This document shows, one piece after another, positions 16,337 through 24,569 of a DNA stretch of 36,990 nucleotides. The DNA lies in assembly GCA_015058945.1 (NCBI GenBank), contig SVBF01000016.1, positions 1 to 36,990 of the forward strand, read 5' to 3'. The DNA is from Erysipelotrichaceae bacterium (lineage in GTDB: Bacteria; Bacillota_I; Bacilli_A; RFN20; CAG-826). A program made the translations under genes and the position numbers. How positions within the stretch are numbered: the stretch's first letter is position 1; each line of letters starts with the position of its first letter. The notes beneath the pieces were generated by a model. The model did no database searches. It had not been told where the DNA came from and worked only from the letters and a program-made list of their open reading frames with translations.

Positions 16337-19120
16337 CTAGGCGGCTTTGCGGGCCACGACGACCTCGAAATTGGACATCGGCGTAGCGGCGGTAAGGACC
16401 TCATTCCTAGCCAAGCTATCGAAGACGAGTTCGTAGCCGGATAGGTCGACCGCGGGGAGTTCCCCGAAGCCGGCGTTATAGACGATCTTGTATTCGTAGT
16501 TCCCCGACTTGAAGGAATTGAAGACCTGGTCGTTGGTGGAACTGAAGGTCACGGAGATGAGTTTGGAGTTGTCCTCACTCGCGAGCTTATGGATGTCTTG
16601 GTGCAAGCCTTCGACGGTCTGCTTGATCTTGATCATCTCCTTATAGGCGCGGAAGAGCTCCGGATGGTCGATCTTGCGACCGTAGTCGAGGGCGTTGACG
16701 ACGCCGCCGTCGATGGCCTCGGTCGAATTGTAGGAGTTATGGGCGTAGTCCAAGCGCTCCTTGACGGTGAGGTTCTCCGGGGTCTGCTCATATTTGGAAC
16801 GGAGCATCTCTTCGCCGGCGAGCATGAAGGAAGTGCCTTGGCTTAGCAAGGCGAAGGACTGGGAGAAGAGGTTCATCTTCTCGCGCTCGGCCAAGGTGGT
16901 CGGGACGAAATTCTTTTCCGCCTTCATCGCGTCGTCATAGGCGAGGATGCGGTCGTTGATGGTGTAGTTATCGTGGCAGGAGACGTAGTTGATGGTCTTG
17001 GTGCTGTCGGGTACGGTGAGTCCGGTGAAGCCCTTGAGGCCATAGGAGACGCCGTTAAGGTCGGCGATGCCCGGCTTGGCCCACTTGTTGTAACCCATGC
17101 CGAGGTCCTTGACCGGCTTCATGCCCGACTTGACGAGGGTGTCGCGCATCGCGTCGTTGAACTGGGCATAGCCTTCGAACTTGAGGCCGTTAGCCTGGCT
17201 AGCCTGCTTGGATTCGGATAGCGGGGTTGCGCCGCCGGTCCAAGGCTCGCCATAGACGGCGAGGGTCGGGTTGATGGCGTGGAGTTCGTCGGATAACGCC
17301 TTCATGGTGTCCATATCATGGAGGGCCATGAGGTCGAAGCGGAAGCCGCCGAGCTTATACTCCTTGGCCCAGAAGTTGACCGAGTCGATCATGAACTTGC
17401 GGAACATGACGCGGTCGGAGGCGGTCTCGTTGCCGCAACCGGAGCCGTTGGAGAGTCCGCCTTGGGCGTTATAACGGAAGAAGTATCCCGGGGCGAGGAC
17501 GTCGAAGTTTTGACCCTCGACCGAGTTCACGTGGTTATAGACGACGTCCATGATCACGTTGATGCCGGCGTCGTGGTAGGCCTTGACGAGGCTCTTGAAC
17601 TCGCGGATGCGGGCGTAGCCATCATAAGGATCGCTCGAATAGGATCCCTCGATGACGTTGTAGTTGAGGGGGTTGTAGCCCCAGTTGAATTTGTATTTGT
17701 CCGGGCGTTCGTCGTTGGCGTGGTCGAACATCGGCTGGAGCTGGACGGCGTTGACGCCGAGTTCCTTGATGTGGTCGAAGCCGGTCTTGACGGTCGTCTC
17801 CCCCACTTTCAGTTCGGTGCCTTCCTCGGTCATGCCTAAGAATTTGCCGCGGCGGCTCTCGGTGCCCTTCCAGGTCTTATGGTTGGTGACGTCGGCGACG
17901 TGGGTCTCGTAGACGGTGAGGGCCTTTGGGTCGATCTGGATGGCCCTATCGAAGGAGCCCCAGCCTTCGGGGTCGGTGGCGTCGAAGTCGACGATCATGC
18001 CGCGGACGCCGTTGATGCCGGCGCTCTTGGCGTAAGGATCGACGATCTCCTTATTCTTATATTTATGGTTGCTGACGACGAAGGTGTAATACTTGCCCGC
18101 TAGGTCGCCGCTAACTTCGGCGGACCAGACGCCCTTATCGCCCTTGGTCATCTCGTGCTCGACGCATTCGTCGGAGCCCTCTTCGTCCAAGGCGACCGGA
18201 GTGCCGGAATCATAGATGCGGAGCTTGATCGAGGTGCTGAAGGGGCTCCAGACCTTGAAGGTGGTCTTCTCCTTCGTGTAAGTCGCGCCGAGGTCGCCGC
18301 TAAGATAGTTGAACTTCTCGGCGAATTCGGCCGTCTCATAGAGGCTCGCCACGTCGACGAGCTGCTCGATGGCGAAGTCGTTGTCGTAGATGGCCTTGAC
18401 TTTGTAGGTATGGGCCATGTCCGCCTTTTCGGTCAAGGGGACCGTGATCACTTTCCTCGTGCCTTCGGTGAGGGGGCCGTGGGTTTGGATCTTCTCATCG
18501 TCGCGATAGAGCTCGACGGTCTTGATGGAGCCGTTGCCGCTGGTGACGACCAAATTGTTGAAATCCTTGAAATAGGCGCGGGAGACGAAATACGGGAATT
18601 CCACTTCGGTGGTGTAGATGGCGGTGATGCCGGTCCATAGCCAGACCGAGTAGTTTCCGTTTGCGTCCATCGTGAGCTCGCTCATGACGACGTAACGGTC
18701 GCCGTCGGGGTCCTTCTCGCTCCAATCGCCTTTGGATTTGACGATGATGCCGAGATCGAGTTTGCTCCAGTTGCCGGGCGACCAGGTGCTTAACGGGTAA
18801 TAGGAGACCGAGCCATAGCTATCGACGGCGCAAGGCAAATACTCGGAGCCTTCGCCGCCGTTGCCATGGTCCCAGATCCAAAGCGCGTAATTATCGTAGC
18901 GCGCGTCGGTGCGGTGATAATGGATGATGAAGGAATCTTTCACCCCGCTAGGGTCGAACGCCGGAAGGTCGCCGCTATAGGTGGCGTCCTTCGAGGAGGA
19001 TTGGACGGGAATTGGGGGTTCTTCCGGTTCGGACGACGCGGAGGAACTCGCGGGCTCGCCACAACCGGCCAAGGCCATCGTGAGCAGGGGCAAAGAAAAG
19101 ACAAACAGTTTACGTTTCAT
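16337..19120 (-). CDS. pulA: Type I pullulanase lipoprotein (GH13_14-like)
   Basis: 927 aa. Signal peptide ends Leu-Ala-Gly-Cys-Gly-Glu, then a Ser/Pro/Glu linker. A CBM41/PUD-like module (about 60-175, FIIHYHRTD and YALWIWDHG) is followed by a CBM48-like module (about 275-385, TTFKVWSPFSTSIKLRIYDSG) and a GH13 barrel with FNWGYNPLNYN, MDVVYNHVN, Asp596 (GFRFDLMAL), Glu625 (VYGEPWTGG) and Asp717 (SCHDNYT). The triad is complete. It debranches alpha-1,6 linkages in starch, glycogen or pullulan at the surface. It is a divergent paralogue of the pullulanase at 6153, so the locus keeps two debranching enzymes, perhaps with different branch preferences. AAAGG lies about 10 nt before the start. Confidence 0.94.
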   Translation of the reverse strand: MKRKLFVFSLPLLTMALAGCGEPASSSASSEPEEPPIPVQSSSKDATYSGDLPAFDPSGVKDSFIIHYHRTDARYDNYALWIWDHGNGGEGSEYLPCAVDSYGSVSYYPLSTWSPGNWSKLDLGIIVKSKGDWSEKDPDGDRYVVMSELTMDANGNYSVWLWTGITAIYTTEVEFPYFVSRAYFKDFNNLVVTSGNGSIKTVELYRDDEKIQTHGPLTEGTRKVITVPLTEKADMAHTYKVKAIYDNDFAIEQLVDVASLYETAEFAEKFNYLSGDLGATYTKEKTTFKVWSPFSTSIKLRIYDSGTPVALDEEGSDECVEHEMTKGDKGVWSAEVSGDLAGKYYTFVVSNHKYKNKEIVDPYAKSAGINGVRGMIVDFDATDPEGWGSFDRAIQIDPKALTVYETHVADVTNHKTWKGTESRRGKFLGMTEEGTELKVGETTVKTGFDHIKELGVNAVQLQPMFDHANDERPDKYKFNWGYNPLNYNVIEGSYSSDPYDGYARIREFKSLVKAYHDAGINVIMDVVYNHVNSVEGQNFDVLAPGYFFRYNAQGGLSNGSGCGNETASDRVMFRKFMIDSVNFWAKEYKLGGFRFDLMALHDMDTMKALSDELHAINPTLAVYGEPWTGGATPLSESKQASQANGLKFEGYAQFNDAMRDTLVKSGMKPVKDLGMGYNKWAKPGIADLNGVSYGLKGFTGLTVPDSTKTINYVSCHDNYTINDRILAYDDAMKAEKNFVPTTLAEREKMNLFSQSFALLSQGTSFMLAGEEMLRSKYEQTPENLTVKERLDYAHNSYNSTEAIDGGVVNALDYGRKIDHPELFRAYKEMIKIKQTVEGLHQDIHKLASEDNSKLISVTFSSTNDQVFNSFKSGNYEYKIVYNAGFGELPAVDLSGYELVFDSLARNEVLTAATPMSNFEVVVARKAA

Positions 19121-19178
19121 AGGTCAAAACCTTTCTTGCATTGAGACTATTGTAAATGATTTTGGGGAAGTTGAACGA

Positions 19179-20873
19179 TTATTCGTCGAGGATTGCAAAC
19201 CCCTTAGGCCAGACTTCGCCCGCGGCGACGCGGTTGCCGAAAAGGACGCGCCCTTGGACGGGGACGCTATTCTCAGTGAGGTTGCAGACGAGGGTGACCG
19301 CCCTACCCTGGTAAACGCGGCGCAACGTCAAAGTGCCCTGGCCCTTGATATAAACCTCGCCTTTGGTCAAAGGTTCTTCTTTGCGCAACGCGAGCAGTCT
19401 CTTGAAGAGCTCATGACGGGGCGAAGCGAACTCCTTGCTCCCCCACGCCATGCCCTGACGGTTATCGGGGTCGTGTCCGCCCTCCATGAAGATTTCCTCG
19501 CCATAATAGATCATCGGGTAGCCCGGATAGAAGATGAGCATGGCATAGGCCAAAAGGCTCAGGTCTTTGTCCCCGTGGCAAAGCGTCACGAAGCGCTGGA
19601 CGTCATGGCTGGAGAGGATGTTGAGCATCATGCGGTTATGGCCTTCCTTATAACGCATCAGAAGGCCTTCGAGGACCTCGGCGGTCTCTTTCGCGTCGCG
19701 GATGCCCAAAACATAGCCTGAGGCGGCGCCGAGGAAAGGATAGTTCATGACGCCGTCCAACTGGTTGTTGCCGAGGTAGGATTCGCTGTTAAGCCAATTC
19801 TCGCCGAGGACCAAGACCTCGGGGTCGATATCCTTCAAGGCGAGTTTGAAGCGGTTCCAGAAATCGTGGGAGACGCCTTCGGAGACGTCGAGGCGGAAGC
19901 CATCCACCCCAAACTCCTTCATCCAATAGGAGGCGATGGAGATCAGATAGGCTTGGACCTTGGGGTTATTCGTGTCGACTTTGGGCATGCCATAGAAATA
20001 GCCGAAGCAGCGGTAATTGAGCGGTTTGGGGGTCGGTTTGTCCCCGTCGATGAAGAACCAATCGTAATACTCTGACGCCCTACCCTTTTCCTGCACGTCG
20101 AGGAAGAACGGGTGGAAACAGGAGAAATGGTTGAAGACCAAATCCATCATGACCTTCATGCCGCGATCATGGGCTTTGCTTAAGAGTTCGCGGAAGGCCT
20201 CCTTGCCGCCGAAATCCGGGTCGACGTCGAAATAGTCGATGACGTCGTATTTATGGTTGCTCTTCGACGGGTGGATGGGCGTGAGGTAAAGCGCACCGAC
20301 GCCTAAAGAGGAGAGATAGTCCAGCTTATCGATGACGCCATAGAGATCGCCACCCAAAAAGGCGTTATGTTTGCCCGTTAAGGTCTTGCAGTCCCAAGGC
20401 GTATTCACATAGCCCTTGTTCTTTGGATCCTCGCGCGAGGCGAAGCGTTCCGGGAAGATTTGATAGAACACCCTCCCTTGCCAGCTTGGCTTCTCCAGCA
20501 CGAAGTCATTACGGTTTTCGCCGACGAACTGGAAGGCGCTGATGAAGGCGAGGTCGAACTTATAGGATTCGTCGAGGCCAGACTCGCTGTAATAGTATTC
20601 TTTGCCTTCCGCGCGTATTTGAAACACGTACATGAAGCGAGCGGGAAAGGCCTCCATCACCGTCTCGTAATAGACAAAACCGCGGTCTTCGTGGCGGATC
20701 TCCATTTTCTGGTAACGGTGCTCTTTGGCAAAGCGCATGGGGTCGCCATAGACGAGGGTCGCCTCGTCGAGGTGACACTCTTTCCCTACCGCGAGGCGGA
20801 TCAATACGCGATGGTCGTCGAGCGAAAAACAATATCGGCTGTCGCTTTGGTGGCGAAATGAGGACAAATTCAT
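19179..20873 (-). CDS. Cytoplasmic neopullulanase / maltogenic amylase (GH13_20)
   Basis: 564 aa with no signal peptide, so it acts in the cytoplasm on imported oligosaccharides. An N-terminal beta domain (about 1-125) precedes the barrel, which begins WQGRVFYQIFPERF. The sequence MPKVDTNNP is the fifth conserved region typical of the GH13_20 oligosaccharide-degrading enzymes. Catalytic residues are Asp329 (GFRLDVSEG), Glu358 (VLGENWL) and Asp424 (SSHDVQRF), with spacing as in known maltogenic amylases. Expected substrates are maltodextrins, cyclodextrins and pullulan fragments. It stands at the promoter-proximal end of the starch locus. The start at 20873 lacks a strong ribosome binding site. 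It is the only enzyme of the locus without a lipoprotein anchor. Confidence 0.93.
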   Translation of the reverse strand: MNLSSFRHQSDSRYCFSLDDHRVLIRLAVGKECHLDEATLVYGDPMRFAKEHRYQKMEIRHEDRGFVYYETVMEAFPARFMYVFQIRAEGKEYYYSESGLDESYKFDLAFISAFQFVGENRNDFVLEKPSWQGRVFYQIFPERFASREDPKNKGYVNTPWDCKTLTGKHNAFLGGDLYGVIDKLDYLSSLGVGALYLTPIHPSKSNHKYDVIDYFDVDPDFGGKEAFRELLSKAHDRGMKVMMDLVFNHFSCFHPFFLDVQEKGRASEYYDWFFIDGDKPTPKPLNYRCFGYFYGMPKVDTNNPKVQAYLISIASYWMKEFGVDGFRLDVSEGVSHDFWNRFKLALKDIDPEVLVLGENWLNSESYLGNNQLDGVMNYPFLGAASGYVLGIRDAKETAEVLEGLLMRYKEGHNRMMLNILSSHDVQRFVTLCHGDKDLSLLAYAMLIFYPGYPMIYYGEEIFMEGGHDPDNRQGMAWGSKEFASPRHELFKRLLALRKEEPLTKGEVYIKGQGTLTLRRVYQGRAVTLVCNLTENSVPVQGRVLFGNRVAAGEVWPKGFAILDE

Positions 20874-20902
20874 GAATAAAGAATACTTCAGAAACGGGTC
20901 AA

Positions 20903-20932
20903 AAGGAAACGTCCCGAGGGACGAATTCCTTC
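20903..20932 (-). terminator. Terminator after endonuclease gene
   Basis: A long stem AAGGAA...CGTCC with loop CGAG and GGACG...TTCCTT, small internal loop, followed by a short U-tract on the minus strand. It lies between the endonuclease stop at 20964 and the GH13_20 start at 20873. Confidence 0.72.
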
Positions 20933-20963
20933 AATCATGCCTTCGTTGGTTTTCGATAAACGC

Positions 20964-23390
20964 CTATTTATCTAAGGTCCGCTTTTTCTTCTTCAACGCG
21001 AGGAAGACGATCGCGCATCCGATGAACACGACGCTCGCACCGACCCCAAAATAGAGCCAGATCGAGTTATCCCCGCGCGCTTTGTTTCCATAGACATGCC
21101 CAAGGCCATTCCCATGGTCGCGCCCCATGAAATCGTCATAGCCGTATTTGTCGATGACATAGTCATAACGGGCAAGGCAACGCTCGATGCGGTCGCCCTC
21201 GCGGCTCGCCGTCCCGTAATGGTAATAGGATTGCACGCGATACGGGAGCTCCTCGAAGGACGCTTCGAGTTCCCGCCACTGCTTCGTAAACGTCGGCGCA
21301 TTCACCCCGGTCGGGTCGCAGGTGAAGGCCCCGAGGAATTCGCGGGCGTATTGGTTGGCCAAACGGTATTCTTCGTCCGTGAGGTCGATGGACGTCTCCA
21401 CTTCTTCCGAGGAAGGTTCGAGGGAGGGCGTCTCAGAGGTCAACTCGGGCCCATCTTCGCTGGTTTCTTCGGGAACGCTGCTTTCGCTTTGAATTTCCTC
21501 GCTAGAAGCAACGTCGCTGGACGAAACCTCTTTCGAAGAAACGACTTCCGAGGATTCCTCGGTCGTTGCCTGCTCGCTCGACTGTTCCGAAGAACTGACG
21601 CTGGAGGATTCTTCATTGGAAGAAATCTCTTCTGAGGAAGCAATCTCCGAGGATTCTTCGGAGCTTATGATTTCGCTCGATTCCTCGGAGGAAGAGATTT
21701 GCGATGACTCTTCCGAAGACGCCTCACTCGTCTCCATCGGTTCTTGCCTTTCGCCATAACGGTAGATGCTTGGCAAGACTAAGGAAGCGTTCGCCGTCGA
21801 GCCCGCGTAAGTCGTGAAGCGCGGGGAGGTAACGTTATAACGGATGGTCCCGTAGTTCGAATTGGAGCTTGAAATCTGCGCTTTGCCCTCGCCATCGATG
21901 GAGATGTTCCAGGTTGAGGTGCCGGAAGAAAGGGAGAGCGACTTCGCCGCGGTCGCGGCCAATTTGTCGTCATTCTCATCGGTCAGCGTCCAATAGTTAC
22001 CGTTTTTACCTAGGGTAAATCCTTTCGCCCCGGAAGGGATGGCGGTCAGTTGGTCCCCGTCTTGGGAGAAGGTCGCGTCTAGAGGTGACAAATACGTGCT
22101 TGAAAGGCCACCGGCAACCTTGGAATTGCCCGGCGCGGCGATATAAATCTCATCGCCTGGGGCTAGGCTACTCGCGTCATAGACACGCCAATAGCCGTCT
22201 GATGAGGGCGAAGAGCTGGAGCTTGAGGAAGACGTCGAGGGGGATTCCCCTTCCGCGCTTACGGTGACTTTGCAGGTCGCGTAATAGTTGACCTCGTTGA
22301 TCGTCGCCTTCGCGGTGACGGTCGCCTCGCCTTCGGATAAGGCCGTGACGGTGACGCTGTCGCTGACCTTCCCGGAGGATTTGCTTAAGGAGAGGACGGT
22401 ATAGTCGTCGGGATACCACGACAAGGTGACGTCTTGGTCGGAGGAGGCCTTCAACGTGAAGGCATCCCCCACTTTCACGGCTTTCGAGGTTTTGTCGAGA
22501 CTCAGGTAATGGTCGGTGTCGTGGTCATAGGACCCGCCCCAGATGGTCGTGATGTATTCGGGGTGGTCGACGAAGACGTTGCGGTTCCCCTGCACGGTCG
22601 AGACTTTGTCGTTGACCGAGCGTTCCCACTCGTCGACCGGGTCGAGGTTGTTCCAATCGGTGAAGAGTTTCTTCGCATAGGCGGTGATGCCGAAATTGGT
22701 GGATTCGCTGCCGCTGAAGCACTTCGAGCCGTCGCCGGTGGTCCAGCCATAGGCTCCAGTATATTTGGTCACCGCATAGAAGAAGATGCGGGCGAAATCG
22801 CCTTTATAGATGTCGTTTGGCTCGAAAACAGTGCCGGAATACCCATAAGTCGAGGACCCGGATCCAAGTAACGAGAAATCGTTCTTTGAGCTCTTGCTGA
22901 CCGATCCGACGACGCCGAAAGGATAATTGCTCCGCATGTTGTTGATGTAGCCATCGGTCGGCACGACGATATAGGGATCCGCGCCTTGGTTGGACTCGGC
23001 CCCACCCCACCAGCTTTTGGGGATCGAGTGTTCGCGATTATAGGCGTCACCTTCTTTGGAATATTGACCCGCCTGATCGCTGCCTGGGGTGAAACTCGAG
23101 ACGTTGGAATAATAGTCCATCATCTTGCCGTTAGGTTTGACGTAGGCTTTTTTGTACGTCTCCCATAGGGCGGCATAAGAACCCGCGCTCCCAGAGGACA
23201 TCAGCGAACGGCAAACATTGAATAGTCCGGACGCGTTTTTGTCGTTATGGCGCGAGTTCGCGGTGGTGTAGTCATAGACCACGACGTCGTCCTCGTCGGC
23301 CTTGACCTCGACGGCGCGCGAGGAAATCGCGGCGAGGGAAAATGCCCCGAGAGGTAAGAGCAAGGCGAGTGTGAGCCGGGCCTTTTTCAT
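20964..23390 (-). CDS. Cell-surface endonuclease I-family nuclease, multidomain, membrane anchored
   Basis: 808 aa. Secretory signal (about 1-31, no lipobox Cys). Endonuclease I fold at about 40-300, with NREHSIPKSWW (His121 as the probable general base) and NNMRSNYPFG and GDFARIFFY, which are hallmark stretches of that family. Then an Ig-like/Big2-type module (about 305-385), a poly-Ser linker, a beta-rich domain of unknown function (about 400-545), a 110-residue Ser/Glu stalk of SSEE repeats, a helical Tyr/Arg-rich domain (about 665-770), and one C-terminal transmembrane helix followed by KKKKR. That tail anchors it with the nuclease outside. Expected role is non-specific cleavage of environmental DNA or RNA, for nucleotide scavenging or defence. 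It has its own terminators on both sides. No LPXTG motif was seen. Confidence 0.9.
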   Translation of the reverse strand: MKKARLTLALLLPLGAFSLAAISSRAVEVKADEDDVVVYDYTTANSRHNDKNASGLFNVCRSLMSSGSAGSYAALWETYKKAYVKPNGKMMDYYSNVSSFTPGSDQAGQYSKEGDAYNREHSIPKSWWGGAESNQGADPYIVVPTDGYINNMRSNYPFGVVGSVSKSSKNDFSLLGSGSSTYGYSGTVFEPNDIYKGDFARIFFYAVTKYTGAYGWTTGDGSKCFSGSESTNFGITAYAKKLFTDWNNLDPVDEWERSVNDKVSTVQGNRNVFVDHPEYITTIWGGSYDHDTDHYLSLDKTSKAVKVGDAFTLKASSDQDVTLSWYPDDYTVLSLSKSSGKVSDSVTVTALSEGEATVTAKATINEVNYYATCKVTVSAEGESPSTSSSSSSSSPSSDGYWRVYDASSLAPGDEIYIAAPGNSKVAGGLSSTYLSPLDATFSQDGDQLTAIPSGAKGFTLGKNGNYWTLTDENDDKLAATAAKSLSLSSGTSTWNISIDGEGKAQISSSNSNYGTIRYNVTSPRFTTYAGSTANASLVLPSIYRYGERQEPMETSEASSEESSQISSSEESSEIISSEESSEIASSEEISSNEESSSVSSSEQSSEQATTEESSEVVSSKEVSSSDVASSEEIQSESSVPEETSEDGPELTSETPSLEPSSEEVETSIDLTDEEYRLANQYAREFLGAFTCDPTGVNAPTFTKQWRELEASFEELPYRVQSYYHYGTASREGDRIERCLARYDYVIDKYGYDDFMGRDHGNGLGHVYGNKARGDNSIWLYFGVGASVVFIGCAIVFLALKKKKRTLDK
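21428..21730 (-). repeat. Degenerate Ser/Glu-coding repeat (stalk) in endonuclease gene
   Basis: A stretch of short imperfect repeats of TCT/TCC/GAG/GAA-type codons encodes SSEE, SSEESS and related units. Codon choice is varied rather than identical, so it is an old repeat with less slippage risk than the 18-bp repeats near 0.5 kb. Confidence 0.7.
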
Positions 23391-23433
23391 ATCCTTATTA
23401 ATATATACCCATAAGGTAAGGAAGATAAGGCAT

Positions 23434-23460
23434 AGAAAAAGCGCCCAATAAGGACGCTTT
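23434..23460 (-). terminator. Rho-independent terminator of the rplU-prp-rpmA unit
   Basis: A 9-bp stem with one wobble (AAAGCGUCC with GGGCGCUUU), loop UUAUU and a UUUUU tail on the minus strand, 20 nt past the rpmA stop at 23480. Confidence 0.88.
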
Positions 23461-23479
23461 GGTGTGTCTTTCGCTAAGG

Positions 23480-23764
23480 TTATTCGGCGGGATAGACAGA
23501 AACCTGTTTCCTGTCTTTGCCGAGACGCTCGAAGCGCACGATGCCGGTGACGGTGGCGAAGAGGGTATCGTCGCCGCCTTTCATGACATTGGTGCCCGGG
23601 TAGACCTTGGTTCCCCTCTGACGGTAGAGGATGCTGCCGGCGGTGACGAGTTCGCCATCGCCCGCCTTGGCGCCGAGACGACGTCCGGCGGAATCACGGC
23701 CGTTCTTGGTGGAGCCAACGCCCTTCTTCGAAGCGAAGAACTGGAGATCGAGTATGAACTTCAT
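23480..23764 (-). CDS. rpmA: Ribosomal protein bL27
   Basis: 94 aa from ATG 23764; an in-frame TTG at 23770 is not used by analogy with the family. The N-terminus [15 protein letters not shown] carries the Firmicutes-type extension that must be removed after the Phe-Phe pair before L27 can support the peptidyl transferase centre. The body ([39 protein letters not shown]) is diagnostic. The processing protease Prp is encoded directly upstream, with 2 nt between stop and start. It is the last gene of the rplU-prp-rpmA unit. Confidence 0.98.
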   Translation of the reverse strand: MKFILDLQFFASKKGVGSTKNGRDSAGRRLGAKAGDGELVTAGSILYRQRGTKVYPGTNVMKGGDDTLFATVTGIVRFERLGKDRKQVSVYPAE

Positions 23765-23766
23765 GG

Positions 23767-24087
23767 TCAATTTTTCCTTTCTTTGATTTCGATGGCTTCG
23801 GGGTAGGAAGCCTCAATGGTTTTCAGCTGGAGAATGAGGGTTTCAAGGACGACTTGATCGTGGTCGGAGATGTCGGCGATGGGCGTCAGTTTGACGTATC
23901 CCGACTCCTGATCGATCTCGTATTCGAAGGTCGAATCGATGTCGTCGATCGCGTTGAGGGCGCCGAAGGTGACGGCGCTGACGGCGGCGCAGACCAGGTC
24001 ATGGCCATATGCCCCACTGCCCGCGTGCCCCTTGATGGTTAGCCCCGCGAGGTGTTTGCCCTTGAACTCGATGCTGACTTTGGTCAT
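23767..24087 (-). CDS. prp: Ribosomal-processing cysteine protease Prp
   Basis: 106 aa (YsxB/DUF464 family). The catalytic pair is visible as His21 in GHAGSGAYG and Cys33 in HDLVCAAVS. It cleaves the N-terminal extension of L27, whose gene follows immediately. It lies in its canonical place between rplU and rpmA. The stop codon is TGA, evidence that TGA is not a tryptophan codon in this genome. Confidence 0.96.
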   Translation of the reverse strand: MTKVSIEFKGKHLAGLTIKGHAGSGAYGHDLVCAAVSAVTFGALNAIDDIDSTFEYEIDQESGYVKLTPIADISDHDQVVLETLILQLKTIEASYPEAIEIKERKN

Positions 24088-24091
24088 TGGC

Positions 24092-24400
24092 TTAAGCGTT
24101 GATGGATTTCACGATCAAGCAAGTATAGGGCTGGCGGTGGCCGATGGTCTTGCGCTCATTGGCTTTGGCCTTGTACTTGAAGACGCGGATTTTCTTGCCA
24201 AGGCCCTGCTTCTCGACTTTGCAGTCGACGGAAGCGCCTTTGACATAGGGCGCGCCGACTTTGGTGGCTTCGCCCCCGATGAAGAGCACTTTCTCGATCT
24301 TGACGTCGCTGCCGACTTCCGCGTCGAGTTTCTCGACGAAGATCTTGGAGCCCTGCTCGACCTTGATTTGCTTACCACCGGTCTCGATGATTGCGTACAT
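24092..24400 (-). CDS. rplU: Ribosomal protein bL21
   Basis: 102 aa of normal length. It opens [14 protein letters not shown] and ends with [17 protein letters not shown], both diagnostic of bL21, which binds 23S rRNA in the large subunit. AAAGGAGG lies about 8 nt before ATG 24400. It is first in the rplU-prp-rpmA unit and has a structured leader (24401-24512). Confidence 0.98.
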   Translation of the reverse strand: MYAIIETGGKQIKVEQGSKIFVEKLDAEVGSDVKIEKVLFIGGEATKVGAPYVKGASVDCKVEKQGLGKKIRVFKYKAKANERKTIGHRQPYTCLIVKSINA

Positions 24401-24512
24401 GTCTTTTTCCTCCTTTTGTTTCGGGTTTTTCTAGACTCGCTAGGAAGGCGGGATGAACCTCTTAGGTGCCTTTTTTATGCGGTTGCGCGCCCAAAACCGG
24501 AGGCGACAACGT
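24401..24512 (-). ncRNA. L21 leader RNA
   Basis: The 5' untranslated region of rplU contains GCGCGCAACCGCA (24478-24490) and GGCACCTAAGAGGTTC (24457-24471), which match what I know of the conserved core of the Firmicutes L21 leader. That element is thought to mediate autoregulation by L21. Assigned by motif recall, not by a covariance search. Confidence 0.75.
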
Positions 24513-24517
24513 GGATA

Positions 24518-24523
24518 CTATAG
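24518..24523 (-). promoter_or_regulatory. Candidate -10 box of rplU promoter
   Basis: TATAGT on the minus strand just before the L21 leader. No good -35 hexamer is seen 16-18 nt upstream; instead a perfect 14-bp palindrome TTCCCTTAAGGGAA (24532-24545) lies there. Confidence 0.45.
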
Positions 24524-24569
24524 ACTCTTCATTCCCTTAAGGGAAGCATTTTCTTCGCCAAAATGTGAC

